A stretch of DNA of 64,000 nucleotides from Paguma larvata (taxonomy: Eukaryota; Chordata; Mammalia; Carnivora; Viverridae). Under the pieces are notes generated by a model, which had not been told where the DNA came from, made no database searches, and saw only the letters and a list, made by a program, of their open reading frames with translations. Below, piece after piece: positions 33,015-43,400 of this stretch (within the stretch, counting starts at the first letter, position 1; every line of letters begins with the position of its first letter). The stretch covers positions 43,729,587 through 43,793,586 of the forward strand of contig CM057833.1 in the NCBI GenBank assembly GCA_030068075.1. The letters run 5' to 3'. Made by a program: the position numbers and the translations under genes.

Positions 33015-33490
33015 CTGCCTTAGGTTGGTTTCCTCAGAAAACAAGAGCCCGAGTCAGAGACGTGGATGCTGGTATTTTATTTGAGATCAATCCCAGAAAG
33101 TAAGAGTGGGGAGGGTGGTAAGTGAAAAGGAGAGGGAAAACCCCAGCATAAGGTGCATTCTCAAGGTCTCCAGTGCCAGCTCCTGAGAAATGTACAACAG
33201 GCCTCCCAGAATTATCCACCAGATGGATGAAAGACTGGGGCGCTTCTCCTCTACCTCTCTACTCCAGTCCCCAGCCCCAGATAAGGGTTACTGAGAGCAC
33301 TGTCTGTGTATCTAAGTTCTAGAAGCAGATACTGAGACAAGGGTTCAAGTCTGAGTCCTGTGAGAAGTGAAACAATGAAGCACCTGTAGGAGAGCAGGAA
33401 ACTGACATTGGGAGGGAAGGAGGCCAATAAAAGTGTGTTAGTAAGCCAGTTACCACTGCTGGGCATTTCTAGGTGCTAATGTAAAAACGT
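33015..33490 (+). mobile_element. Old LTR-like relic
   Basis: 'tttcctcagaaaacaagagc', 'ccgagtcagagacgtggatg', 'tattttatttgagatcaatc', then a purine-rich body. The opening matches the style of the relic at 41285. Strand is arbitrary and the family unnamed. Confidence 0.4.
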
Positions 33491-35059
33491 GCCTCAGAAT
33501 GATCCCTGCAGAGAGGAGAGAGCACTGGAGGGTCTTTCTCCACCCCTTCCATCAGCCATTTTTTGAGGTTTGAAGCCTGCCCCTGAGGTTGCAGGTAAGA
33601 ATCCAAAGCCCTTCCAGCATTCCCAGCATAGAGGCAGAGTGGGGTCTGGCTGTGGGAGAAAGCCCACGGGCAAAGAATTATAGCTACTGGCGTTGTAATT
33701 CAGGTCCATCCAGGTATGGGATGTGAGTGTGGCACTGCTCCCAGGCTGTGCTTGCCAGCTGGCCGAACGAGCTCCCCAAATCTAGAAGGCCCTGAGGTAA
33801 GGAGCTGGAAGACAGGAACTCTGCTTGGGGGAGGCGAGTCTGAGCTGTTCACCCCAACTGTGTCTGCAGTGAGAGGCCAGCCAAGTGCAGAGCACCAATG
33901 CAGTATCTGACAACACAGCTATTATGACCGGCAACGCTGACTTTCTCTTCCCTTTTTTTTAAACTTATTAAATAATTACTGGACATGTGTAAGACGCCCT
34001 ATACGGACGTGTCAGATGAATACTTAAAAGCAGATTGCAAATTTCTGGCGGTCAGCATCCGCAGCTTAGACTTTTTATCTCCTTTCATACTTAACACGAG
34101 GCTTTGTACCTAACGATTTTGTCTTCCTTTGCAAAAAGAAATATCCAGCTGAAGGCTTTATGCATGAGTTTCCTCCCTTCCCCATCTATAAATTTATCTT
34201 CCTGTATATATGCCAGGCCCTACATCTGTTTCTCTCTGTCTCAGAAATTACAAGAATGAGATTTCTCCTTTCCCTCATGACGGTAAACTCGTTTGCTCAC
34301 ACTTTTGACACAACTGACTTTGCCTCCCTTCTGGAATCCTCACTCCTTCAGTCCTTCCTTCCTTCCAATTGTCTGCATAGCAGGGATTTGGGCTGGGTGG
34401 GGATCCTGAAGTCTGGACCATCTCACACCACTTACCCTTTGTGCGATGAGTCTAAGAAGGTCTTCTAAGGAGCCCTTGGAATAAAGGGCAGGGTCTGGAA
34501 TGCACCATCAGCTCTGGGAGCCCAAAGGCTGCTATCCTATCTGGCTTGGCAAGAAACTCCATTCTGCATGATCCATTGTATGACATTAGCCTAGGAAAGG
34601 GGGCACCTGCTTTCTCCTTCCCTTCAGTCCCAACAGGGTGAGGACAAACAAGAGGGTCTTGCAGGACTGGAATGAGGCGTGGAAATGCCTGAGTCATGCC
34701 TAACACACGTACCGTCCTCAGCTTCTCCCTCTAATTCCAAGGTCTGCCATTCCCTAAGACTCAGCTTTAGCCTGTGGAAAATGAATTGCTCCTGGTCAAA
34801 ATCATTTAGATTCCTTTCTAAGATAAAAAGTTCCTGCTGACCTCCTTGGCATCTAGAAAATCAAGTGGCTCAAAAAGTGGAATATGTATCTGAGAAGTCC
34901 AACGGTCTTTCTGCCTCCTCCAATCATTTTGGGAATAAGGTTGGGAGTGAATGAATAACCCTACATAACTTTACCAAATTAATTTACACATGATATCTTT
35001 TTCTTGCCTCATTCTATCCTTATCCCCAGTCTAATTCCTATTCCCCTTCTTCTGCAGGT
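33491..35059. other. Unassigned
   Basis: No gene recognised. 'gcaggtaaga' (33591-33600) and 'gaggtaagga' (33794-33803) look like splice donors but have no convincing partner acceptors. A piece near 34260-34370 ('ttttgacacaactgactttg') is L2-like. Frames at 34160-34468 (+) and 34452-34706 (-) lack domains. Confidence 0.35.
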
Positions 35060-36290
35060 ACCCACGTGAATGAGTTTGAATTACATCCTTAAATATTCAT
35101 GTATACTTGTAAAATATGCAGTGTTGGTTGGAATGCATATATGTCTTCAATTTATATAAATCATATGGTATTATAAACCTACCGATTCTTAACTTATGTC
35201 ACTCCGTAATGGGATTTTTTGGGGTGTGGAAAGACACAATGTTTGTTTTGTTTAACCTTTTTTTCGTTTGAAGCATATCACCCATACAAAAGAGTGCACG
35301 GTCTTTGAAAATGTGCTATTTGGCCCTCTCTGATATCGTGTCCCTCTCCCGCTGAAGGAATCGTTGCAGTAAACAGTATGTTAATCACTTTCCCTTTGTC
35401 GTTGCTTCATCTCTGCACAGTATTCTGTTTATTTGCCTGGTTTGCCCTTTATGTAAATGAGTCATATAGAATGTATTCCTGTGTGACTGGCTTTTTAAGC
35501 TCAATGCTATTGTTATTATTTTTTTTAGATTTATCCATGATGGTGATGGAGCCGTAGATTATTCATTTTCATTGTCACAGAATATGCTGTCCATACAGAA
35601 TATTTGATGATTGTTTTTCCTCTGTCTCTCATAGGTGGCCATGTGGATTGTTGGATAGTTGTTAGGGATGCTATTCTGAATAACACTGTTATGCACATTT
35701 TAATCACGTTTCCACACGCAGTTGGGCAGGAGTTTGACAATGAAATGAATATGTCTAGGATTGGAATCGCTGAGTCAGAGGGCACAGAGACATACTCCTG
35801 TTCTAACCAACGCCAGACTACTTCACATTAGCTCACAGTCTCTCCCGCAGTATGATGTTTCCTTTCCCCACATCCTGGGAAACACTTACATTGTCAAATC
35901 TCTTACCGCTGTGTATCTGGTGAGCATGGAAACATTCCTTTTGGTTTTAATGCGTGTTCCTTAACTGCCAGTGAACTCGAGCATCTTTTCATAACTTACG
36001 GGACATGTGCGTTTTCTGTAAAATCCCTATTTAAATTTTTGCCCACTTGCCCCTTAAGTTGTTCATCTTTTTCTTAATGAATTTATAGGAGTTTTAAGAT
36101 ATATATATATTTGGATCTTAATCCTTTGTCATGCATATGTATTCCAAACATTTTCTCCCAGTCTTGGGCTTTAATTTTAGCTCTGTTTATGGCATCTTTT
36201 GATAAACAGAAGTATCTAATTAAAATGAAATACAACTTATCAATTGTGTGTATGCTGTGTCTTGCATAAAAAAATTATTTTTCTGGTGGT
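35060..36290 (-). mobile_element. Old L1 (L1M-type) 3' part, antisense, ~1.2 kb
   Basis: 'catacaaaagagtgcacggt', 'aaatgagtcatatagaatgt', 'gattggaatcgctgagtcag', 'aatttttgcccacttgcccc', 'gatcttaatcctttgtcatg' and 'ggcatcttttgataaacaga' form a continuous antisense L1. Same broad family as the relic at 5830-6188. The short frames in it are not genes. Confidence 0.8.
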
Positions 36291-36539
36291 CATTAAGGCA
36301 TTCTTCGCAATGACACACCATCACGAGTTTACTCACGCTATTTACCTTCTCTGAAACTTGATTTGAAAAATATTTGTGTCCCGGAGGTTTTATGAGGGTT
36401 GCATGTGACAAATGTGTGTGACAAAACTTAGCAAAGCACTTCACACATAATTGGGACTCAATATGTATAGTTCATCCACTGGAGCATAGTCCTAGTACTG
36501 TCTTTCACAGATGTTAGATTTTGCAAGTAATTTCATTTT

Positions 36540-36740
36540 AAACAGTGAGTATTTAGAGTGTGTTATTGTATGCTATACATTTGTTAAATGTGTTTGTTAA
36601 ATATTTTATTGTTCACCAAAACCTTGTACAATAAACAATATTATCATCACCATAGAATTGATGAGGTAATTGAGGCTCAGAAAATAAGTGATTTACCTTG
36701 GGCATGGCTACTAAATGGCAGAGTCATTATTATATTTCTT
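36540..36740 (-). mobile_element. MIR (antisense)
   Basis: 'gaggtaattgaggctcagaa', 'gtgatttaccttgggcatgg' and 'ctaaatggcagagtcattat' are the antisense MIR core. Confidence 0.7.
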
Positions 36741-37770
36741 ATCTAGGCTATGAAATACTTTATGGGATAATTTATGTTCGGAGAATGGCAAGAGTCCTGT
36801 AACATGGAAAATAAGTTATACCTACAAGTACATATTTGGAGATGTGGCAGAGGGAAGAAGGCAAAGGTTGTCTGCATATCCTTTTGCTCTTCACTTCACG
36901 GAGCATGTGATATAATTTCCCTTGGTCCGCACCTCCCATCCCCCTTAGATCTGACTCAGGGTCTTTTGAAACCATCCATTCCCCAAAGTGTCTGCCTTGA
37001 GCCTACAGCCCTCCTGATTTGCATCATAAAGACGGTGTCCATAATTTAATCAACCACGTTGCTTCTCTCTAAGGAATTCCACATCAAGTGGAACGTTGCT
37101 CCTGTCATAATGTAACTGGACTCAAGCAATGATCTTCCTGTCAGAATCTGAGTCACCCAGGACACATGTGTCAACAGGGTTTAGAAGCTGGTTAGTTTGC
37201 CTCCCCAGACAGATCTTGAAATAGGATCTCCCACCACCAAACTGCCCAGACAACCAAGCAACCCAGTAACCACTCGCTAAAGCTAACACTTTTGGCATTC
37301 AGTTTCCCACCAGATGAATTATAGCATGGTGTACACTGGGGCCATTCAAGTCACTGAAGGTTAGATCTGAAAGGACCTCATATGTTAGAGTGGAAAGGGA
37401 ACCAGATTCAAAGACTGAATGCATGGGAGAAAACCCCTTTACATTAAATAATGTACATCCTTAGCTGAAGAACATTATATTAATGGCCTTCATCTATAAA
37501 ACGAAGATTTAAAAAATACTCCCCCTTCTTATATCCTAGGACTGTTGTGAGAATCAAATCAAATATTATACATGCTTCTGTCATGATCTACTTTAATCCA
37601 AGTAAAAATTGTGTATGTAAGAGAAGAAAAAGCAAATACAAACATTGTTGGCTTAGTTCGGGCTTATATAAATTCAATGCTAAGTAAAATGTCCTGTAAA
37701 ATGTATAATTTATAAAGATCTGGAAATTGTTTTCTTTGTGTCCAGATTAACACAAAGCATGCAGCAGCTT
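36741..37770. other. Unassigned
   Basis: No repeat family recognised. Frames at 36774-37049 (+) and 36772-36975 (-) overlap without domains. A MIR-like 'ctataaaacgaagatttaaa' lies near 37494. Confidence 0.4.
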
Positions 37771-37822
37771 CCACAGAGATAAGGTCGATTATTTTCATTT
37801 TTAAGTTGTGCCTACACAGAGC
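37771..37822 (+). repeat. Segment A of a local inverted duplication
   Basis: This 52-bp segment reappears reverse-complemented at 38306-38357 with four differences (48 of 52 identical by eye). The two copies face each other about 480 bp apart. The segment itself belongs to no repeat I recognise. Confidence 0.92.
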
Positions 37823-38188
37823 ATAGATGCCATCACTCTGCCTTATCGAAGACACTACTAATTAATAACAATTATCTTTCAAGTGAGCATCTACATGGCT
37901 TTGGAACCTTCCTCAACATAGGAAGTTATTTCAGGAAGTCACTGAAGTCACTTGGGCTGGAAGATCCAAGATGGCCTCACTTACAAGGCTGGCAGCTGGT
38001 GTTGGCTATGGGCTGGGTCTTAGTTTTCCTCCACATGGTCTCTCATCCTCTAGAAGACTAGACTGACTTTCCCTAGATGACACTTCAAGGTAGCATTCTA
38101 AAATGTCTTATCAGGCTTAGCTTCAGAAGTCATATAACTTCACTTATGCCATATTCTACTGATAAAAGCAAGTCACTAGAATACCCAG

Positions 38189-38208
38189 ATTCAAGAGCAT
38201 TATATATC

Positions 38209-38216
<8 letters not shown>
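38189..38216 (+). repeat. Segment B of a local inverted duplication
   Basis: 28 bp beginning attcaagagcattatat, repeated in reverse complement at 38408-38435 with one mismatch. Its 3' end runs into the TA microsatellite. Confidence 0.9.
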
Positions 38217-38294
<78 letters not shown>

Positions 38295-38303
38295 TGTGTG
38301 TGT
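38211..38303. repeat. (TA)n(TG)n compound microsatellite
   Basis: About 39 bp of alternating TA followed by about 54 bp of TG with a single 'ta' interruption. It is flanked by segments of the inverted duplication. Alternating purine-pyrimidine DNA of this length can adopt cruciform or left-handed forms. Confidence 0.97.
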
Positions 38304-38305
38304 GC

Positions 38306-38357
38306 GCTCTGTGTAGGCACAGTTTAAAAATGAAAATAACTGACCTTATCTCTGTGG
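38306..38357 (-). repeat. Inverted copy of segment A (A')
   Basis: Reverse complement of 37771-37822 (48/52 by eye), placed directly after the TG microsatellite. The shared text stops sharply at both ends. Confidence 0.92.
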
Positions 38358-38369
38358 TAGATATCTCTG

Positions 38370-38412
38370 TATGTGTGTGTGTATTTATATATGTATATAT
38401 ATGTATGTATAT
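38370..38412. repeat. TG/TA/TATG-rich simple sequence
   Basis: Mixed 'tgtgtgtgtgtattta' and 'tatgtatatatatgtatgta' units between A' and B'. Confidence 0.85.
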
Positions 38413-38435
38413 GTAGAGATATAATGCTCTTGAAT
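38408..38435 (-). repeat. Inverted copy of segment B (B')
   Basis: Reverse complement of 38189-38216 with one mismatch, followed by a short TA run and the resumed LTR-like relic. Confidence 0.9.
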
Positions 38436-38599
38436 TATATATATATAGCCAAGGAGTGGCAAAGCCATGTTGCAAAAGAAGCATGTACAGTGGGAGGGGA
38501 AGAATTTGTAGCCATTCAACCATCTATTAGAATCTTCCCTGTTGCCATTAAATGCTGTCACTTCCAAACTAAGACCTCCAAGAGTCTCATCCTAATTGT

Positions 38600-39090
38600 T
38601 TTAGTTATCTATTGCTTCACAAGTTATCCCAAAACTTAGTTGCCTAAAACAAAAATAAGCACTCGTTATCTTGCACAATTCTGTCAGTCAAAAATACAGG
38701 AGGTGGTCTAGACATTTTTGCCTCTGGGTCTCTCATGTGGTTTTAGTTAAAATGTCTAAACCAGGACTGCAGTCATTTGAAGGCTTGAATGGGACCAGAG
38801 GATTCATTTTCAACATGGCTCACTCCCATGCCTCTGCACAAGAGGCATCAGTTCCTCACTACACAGCTCTCTTCATAAGGCTGATTAAGTGTTCTCACAG
38901 GATGGATGTTGGCTTTCCCCAGAGTAAGTGATGTAAGAGAGAGTAAGGAAAAAACCAAAGTGCCCTTTGTGACCTTTCCTTGGAAGGTACATGTAGTTAT
39001 TTCTGTAATATTTGCTCCATTACTCAGGCTAGCTCCATTTGGTATGGGAGGGGGGCCATTTTGGAGGCTGGCACCACACCAATTATGGTA
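38600..39090 (-). mobile_element. Ancient LTR-like relic (antisense), candidate 3' LTR
   Basis: 'ttttagttatctattgcttc', 'acttagttgcctaaaacaaa', 'gcctctgggtctctcatgtg', 'gcagtcatttgaaggcttga' and 'atgatgtaagagagagtaag'-style text form an old LTR-type repeat. A sequence starting the same way ('ttgtttcagtttgctactgc') lies at 40791, with internal-type DNA between. Family name uncertain. Confidence 0.5.
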
Positions 39091-39560
39091 TTAAGCTTGA
39101 AGTCCAGAATTTCAATCTGCTTCAGTCTGGATGTGAATGAGTCTCAAGAAGTGTGGTTTTCAGGTGCAGCAACTGTTGAACATCAGCAACCCTGGACACA
39201 GGGAAACTAAAAAGACAACATATCTTCCTCAGACACACTCAACACAAAACACTGAGATGGAGGAAATGATCGACAATAGACAATTCCATTCAGAATGGGA
39301 CAGGAATACAAACACAGAACTCCTTTATAGCAATTCTGAAATCCAGATGTCACAGGTTGTCAGCTGCCCATCCTGGAGGTGAGAAGTATTCCTGGATTAG
39401 GAACACGTTCTTCTGCCTGATAGTTGTCTCACTGCTCCCCTCAGCTCTCCACTCTACCTTCTGAGCTCTTGTTCTAACTTTCTAAAAAGCTCTTCTTTTT
39501 ATAGAAGAAATCGTTTGTACTTGTATCTGAGTAGCTTTCTCAGGAGCTTGTGCTGTTTTC

Positions 39561-39804
39561 CACAAGCCTCTTTTAAAATTTTTTTTCTTAACGCTTATTT
39601 TTGACAGACAGAGAGACAGCACGTGAGCAGGGGAAGGGCAGACAGAGAGGGAGACACAGAATCTGAAGCAGAGTGTTGGCTCTGAGCTGTCAGCACAGAG
39701 CTCAACACAGGGCTTGAACCCACAGACCATGAGATCATGACATGAGCTGAAGTCGGCCACTTAACCGACGGAGCCACCCAGGCGCCCCTCACAAGCTTCT
39801 TTTA
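39561..39804 (-). mobile_element. Felid SINE (antisense), with 15-bp TSD
   Basis: cacaagcctctttta (39561-39575) and cacaagcttctttta (39790-39804) differ at one base; element 39576-39789. Head intact ('gagccacccaggcgcccc'). It faces the sense SINE at 40036 head to head. Confidence 0.97.
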
Positions 39805-40022
39805 ATCTGAACCAACTCTATCTCTTTCAGTTCAAGTTAGCAAAGTTCAAGTTACCAATTCTATAGACATGATAATTCTCTTAAAATCTTTGTGGGTTTC
39901 CCATTATCTCCTCAGCATTCACTCCATGCCCCCCACAGCCAAGTCCAGCATTCTTTTTGCAACCTCTTTATGTCTTAGAAAAGTCCACTTCTTTGGGACA
40001 ATGCCACTGAGATGATTAGAAG

Positions 40023-40258
40023 CCCCCTTTTCTAGAGGCTCCTGGGTGGCTCAGTCAGTTAAGTGTTTGACTTCGGCTCAGGTCATGGTCTTGTCAGTTC
40101 AAGCCCCACGTCGGGCTCTGTGCTGACAGCTCAAAGCCTGGAGCCTTTTTCAGATTCTGTGTCTCCCTCTCACTCTCTGCCCCTCCTCTGTTCATGCTCT
40201 CTCTCTCTCTCTCTCAAAAATAACAAAATAAACATTAAAAAAAATCCCCCTTGTCTAG
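40023..40258 (+). mobile_element. Felid SINE (sense), with 13-bp TSD
   Basis: cccccttttctag (40023-40035) and cccccttgtctag (40246-40258) differ at one base; element 40036-40245. Its TC tract and 'aacaaaataaacattaaaa' tail are well preserved. Confidence 0.96.
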
Positions 40259-40790
40259 CTAAAGGTATTTTCTGGGCATCTTAAATCTTAGGAGATCTTA
40301 ACACAAAGTATTACAGCCATACACTTGCTCTTTGTCTGGAAGCCATTTTTCGCTTTGGTAATCTTTTGCCAGCTTCAGCAATGGAAAGTATAAAGCAGTT
40401 TTACTTTCTCATCTACAAGTCCTTGTTATTTAATATTTCCTCCAAATTCTGCTTGCAAATGCTACAGTTATCTCATTAGGTCATCTCCCTTGCCATACCT
40501 CAGTATATGCAGTTGAAGACATTATTTGGTGGTTTTAGCCTTCTGACTTAGTATCTCCTTAGCTAGATCCAACAAGTTCACAAGTCACATTTCTATTTTC
40601 TTCCAAGTTCCTACAGCTCTGCCAGCATATACCAAGGGTGGTTTCTTCTTGCTTTGTCTTCAATAATCATTTTCTTTCTGCTCCTCTACCCTCCCTTCTC
40701 TTTCCAGCCTCTACCCATCACGTAGATCCAAAGCCAATACCACATAGTTGAGGTTTTTCTTATGGTAGCATCACACATCTAGTTACCAAT

Positions 40791-40998
40791 TTGTTTCAGT
40801 TTGCTACTGCTGCATAACAAATCATCCAAGATTCAGTGGCTTAAAATGACAGTGCCTTAGAATATCTCACAATTTTGTTTTGGCTAGGTCATTCTTCTGA
40901 TGGAGAGCTCACTGTTTCCTTTATTTCCGATTTCCACATTTTTGATTGTCACAATTGGGTGGGGATTATTTGCATGTCATGGTCAGAGGCCATGTTGG
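40791..40998 (-). mobile_element. Ancient LTR-like relic (antisense), candidate 5' LTR
   Basis: 'agtttgctactgctgcataa', 'agattcagtggcttaaaatg' and 'gaatatctcacaattttgtt' match the start of the relic at 38600. With it, this could bracket the internal DNA as a degenerate provirus. Truncated on the right. Confidence 0.45.
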
Positions 40999-41085
40999 TA
41001 AAATGCTACAGTGCACAGGAGAGTGTCCCACAACGATAAATTACTGGCCCAAATGTCTATAGTGTTGAGGCTGAAAACTCTGTGA
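40999..41085 (+). mobile_element. MER20-type hAT MITE fragment
   Basis: 'gctacagtgcacaggagagt', 'gtcccacaacgataaattac' and 'ctatagtgttgaggctgaaa' give one half of MER20 up to its terminus near 41085. Confidence 0.75.
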
Positions 41086-41195
41086 TAAGTATTTCTGTAT
41101 GCATTATCTTCTTTAATCTTTACAATAGCCCTATTAGGTAGATAAGATTCTCGTTATTTACAAAAGAGAAAACATGAATTCCACTCGGATTGTCG
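41086..41195 (-). mobile_element. MIR fragment (antisense)
   Basis: 'ttctttaatctttacaatag' and 'ccctattaggtagataagat' then 'acaaaagagaaaacatgaat' follow antisense MIR. Confidence 0.65.
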
Positions 41196-41284
41196 ATCTT
41201 CATAAAAAGTCAGATTTTCTAAACATTAAAGCTATACAAGGAAATAGCCTAAACTCTCCACCAATTATTTATTCTTTGGGTTTT

Positions 41285-41880
41285 TCCATCTGTCTTAGCT
41301 GCTTTTTCTAGAAATAGAGCCTGAGGTAAGGATTAGTGTGAATGCTTTATTTAGAAGGTGTAATACTATGGCTGTAAAAGAGAGCAAAAAGAGAGGCGAG
41401 GCAGAGAATGGGAAATAATGCAAGGTAATGCATTCCAGCAAGTACCTCTAAGAGGCAGCTATATGAGATGTCTCTAGGCTATTCAGAGGAGGGATGCTTC
41501 TTGGTTCAGTCTGTTGGAGGGAAGAAAGGAGAGGAAATATCTTTTCCAGATCCTTCACATTTCCCGAGTTCTACTACTCTGAGTGTGCCTTTCAGGGATT
41601 GAGCTCCTCCACACTCCCAGGTTGCATTACTCAGCCGTTGCAGCAGCTGCTCAGGAAGCCAGGTTTCACACCTGCAGCTTGGTCTTCATCTGAGTCCAGA
41701 AGTGCTAGGAGACACAAATGCTTTCAGGCCTGTTGTTGGTTGGCCTCAAGTAGTTTATCTCCATGGGTCAGCACAGAGTCAGACAGCTGCAGTAGTTGGA
41801 CTGGGGAGAGTAATCAGAGGTTCAGGAGATAGGGAAGCCAAGAGAATCTGAGGCAGGACATAAGATGTGTCTGATATACA
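41285..41880 (+). mobile_element. Old LTR-like relic
   Basis: Begins 'ctttttctagaaatagagcc', 'tgaggtaaggattagtgtga', 'atgctttatttagaaggtgt', in parallel with 33015. The 112-codon frame at 41494-41832 (+) is inside it and has no domain. Family unnamed. Confidence 0.4.
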
Positions 41881-41984
41881 CTTCAGCATGCTCCCCCATC
41901 CCTGAAAGGAAATCCTCTGGTTTGGATGATATCTCAGTTGGAATTCACTAAGCTTTAAGAAGTAGACAATCCAGCTAGGACTAG

Positions 41985-42158
41985 CTAACATACTAAGAAA
42001 AGAAGGGAAGGCATTGGCTCACATACCTAAAAGTCCAAAAGGTCAGCAAGTTTCAGATTTTGATTCAGTTGTGTGACTTCAGCTCCACGGCCCTCAAGTT
42101 CTCCTGGCTAAGCCTTCCTCTATAAGCCAACTGAAATTTTTTTTAATGTTTATTTATT

Positions 42159-42195
<37 letters not shown>

Positions 42196-42745
42196 ATGAG
42201 CAGAGGAGGGGCAGAGAGAGAGAGGGAGACACAGAATCCAAAGCAGGCTCCAGGCTCTGAGCTGTCAGCACAGAGCCCCATGTGGGGCTCAAAGTCAAGA
42301 GCAGTGAAATCACGACCTGAGCCAAGTCAGCAGCTTAACTCACTGAACAACCCAGGCGCTCCATGAGCCAATTTTATATTCAGGCTGTTAGTGAAGTGAC
42401 TTCAGTAACACTAAGTCTCTCACCCACATATGACCACATTCAGTTATCCGGATGAAGAAATAAACTTTCTCCATTAGATTCTCTCTCATAAATGTTCCTG
42501 ACAGGCCCCTCACCCAACAGCTCTTGCAGTTCTCATTGCCCAACTTGGGCAATGTGTCCATCCCTCAATAATCCCCATTAAATGGACCTTATGCACACTG
42601 ATTGGCTGAAGCCCAGGTTCCTGGACCAATCACTGTCAAGAAGGAGGGATCACCACCACTTAATACAACCAGGGCCCACCTCCAGCACTGGGATAACCTT
42701 CAAACTGCATCACTATCAAATGGAGATGGAATGAAGAGGCAAACT
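41985..42745 (-). mobile_element. Old interspersed repeat (antisense), split by a SINE
   Basis: 'aagggaaggcattggctcac' and 'ttcagattttgattcagttg' precede the SINE. After it, 'ggcaatgtgtccatccctca', 'cactgattggctgaagccca' and 'ggaccaatcactgtcaagaa' follow in the order of an old LTR-like repeat. Name uncertain. Confidence 0.45.
42132..42362 (-). mobile_element. Felid SINE (antisense), with (GA)n expansion
   Basis: T-tail side at 42136, expanded GA run at 42160-42191, head decayed to 'actgaacaacccaggcgctc'. Duplication unclear ('agccaactgaaattt' vs 'agccaatttta'). Confidence 0.92.
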
Positions 42746-43289
42746 TGATGTTAAAGAGAAAACCATGATGTCTACAAGAGACAGTCTTCCAAAGTTCCTA
42801 AAGACACAAAGGCCAAGCTACCATCTGCATTTCTTACTTAGACGATTATCATGAGGTTCTGACTCATTTCAAATGTACACTTCTCCATGGCTCTTGTTCT
42901 TACCCCAGGGGCCATCTCTCCACCATCCCTGCTTTTGATGGCTCATCTTATTCTCAGGCTAATCTCAAAAACTTTCCCTGAGGTTTCACATCCGATAAAC
43001 ACAGCCTATAGAAAATCAAAGGTTTTAGAATTAGCAGGGATCTTAGAAACCTAGAGAAGGTTTTGTCACATTGCATGCCATGGGGTCCCAGAGGCTCTCT
43101 AAGGTGGTCTCAGAAGCCGCCTTAGAGGGCTGAAGGGAAGAGCTAAACAGATGGGGCCCCAGACACTTTTGCACTCACCCAACCAGAGCACTGGTGTGAT
43201 TTAGTTTGAGTTGGATAATCAAATCAAATTTGAACTGATTTATTTTGCATAGTTACATATTTTGTTTCAAGATGAAGCTTCCTTTGTCG
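42746..43289. other. Unassigned
   Basis: No family or gene recognised. Confidence 0.4.
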
Positions 43290-43400
43290 AAGGATTTCTT
43301 GAGGATGGGGAGGAAGGTTATCAATAAAATCCATGTGTTATAGAAGTGAGAAAACTGAAGCTCAGAGGTGGGTTTGAGGCACACATGTTGACAGGTCATG
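43290..43400 (-). mobile_element. MIR fragment (antisense)
   Basis: 'tgttatagaagtgagaaaac' then 'tgaagctcagaggtgggttt' match the antisense core. Confidence 0.5.

Larger units (their letters stand above)
37930..38540 (-). mobile_element. Old LTR-like relic (antisense), broken by a rearrangement
   Basis: 'ctggaagatccaagatggcc', 'gttttcctccacatggtctc' and 'gccatattctactgataaaa' lead to 38190. The relic resumes near 38450 with 'ccaaggagtggcaaagccat' and 'gtgggaggggaagaatttgt'. The 38190-38445 interval (microsatellite plus inverted copies) is extra relative to the relic. Confidence 0.5.
39091..40790 (-). mobile_element. Ancient retroelement internal DNA (antisense), with two SINEs
   Basis: Text such as 'ggtattttctgggcatctta', 'tctcattaggtcatctccct' and 'gtcttcaataatcattttct' is a style I associate with internal parts of old ERVL/MaLR-like elements. 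The relic continues across both SINE insertions when these are removed. Every frame is broken; no viral protein can be made. It could also be a long LTR-type repeat. Confidence 0.4.

Noticed and set aside
38077..38523. Frames rich in Tyr-Ile, Cys-Val and His-Thr
   Set aside because: They are direct translations of the TA/TG microsatellite.
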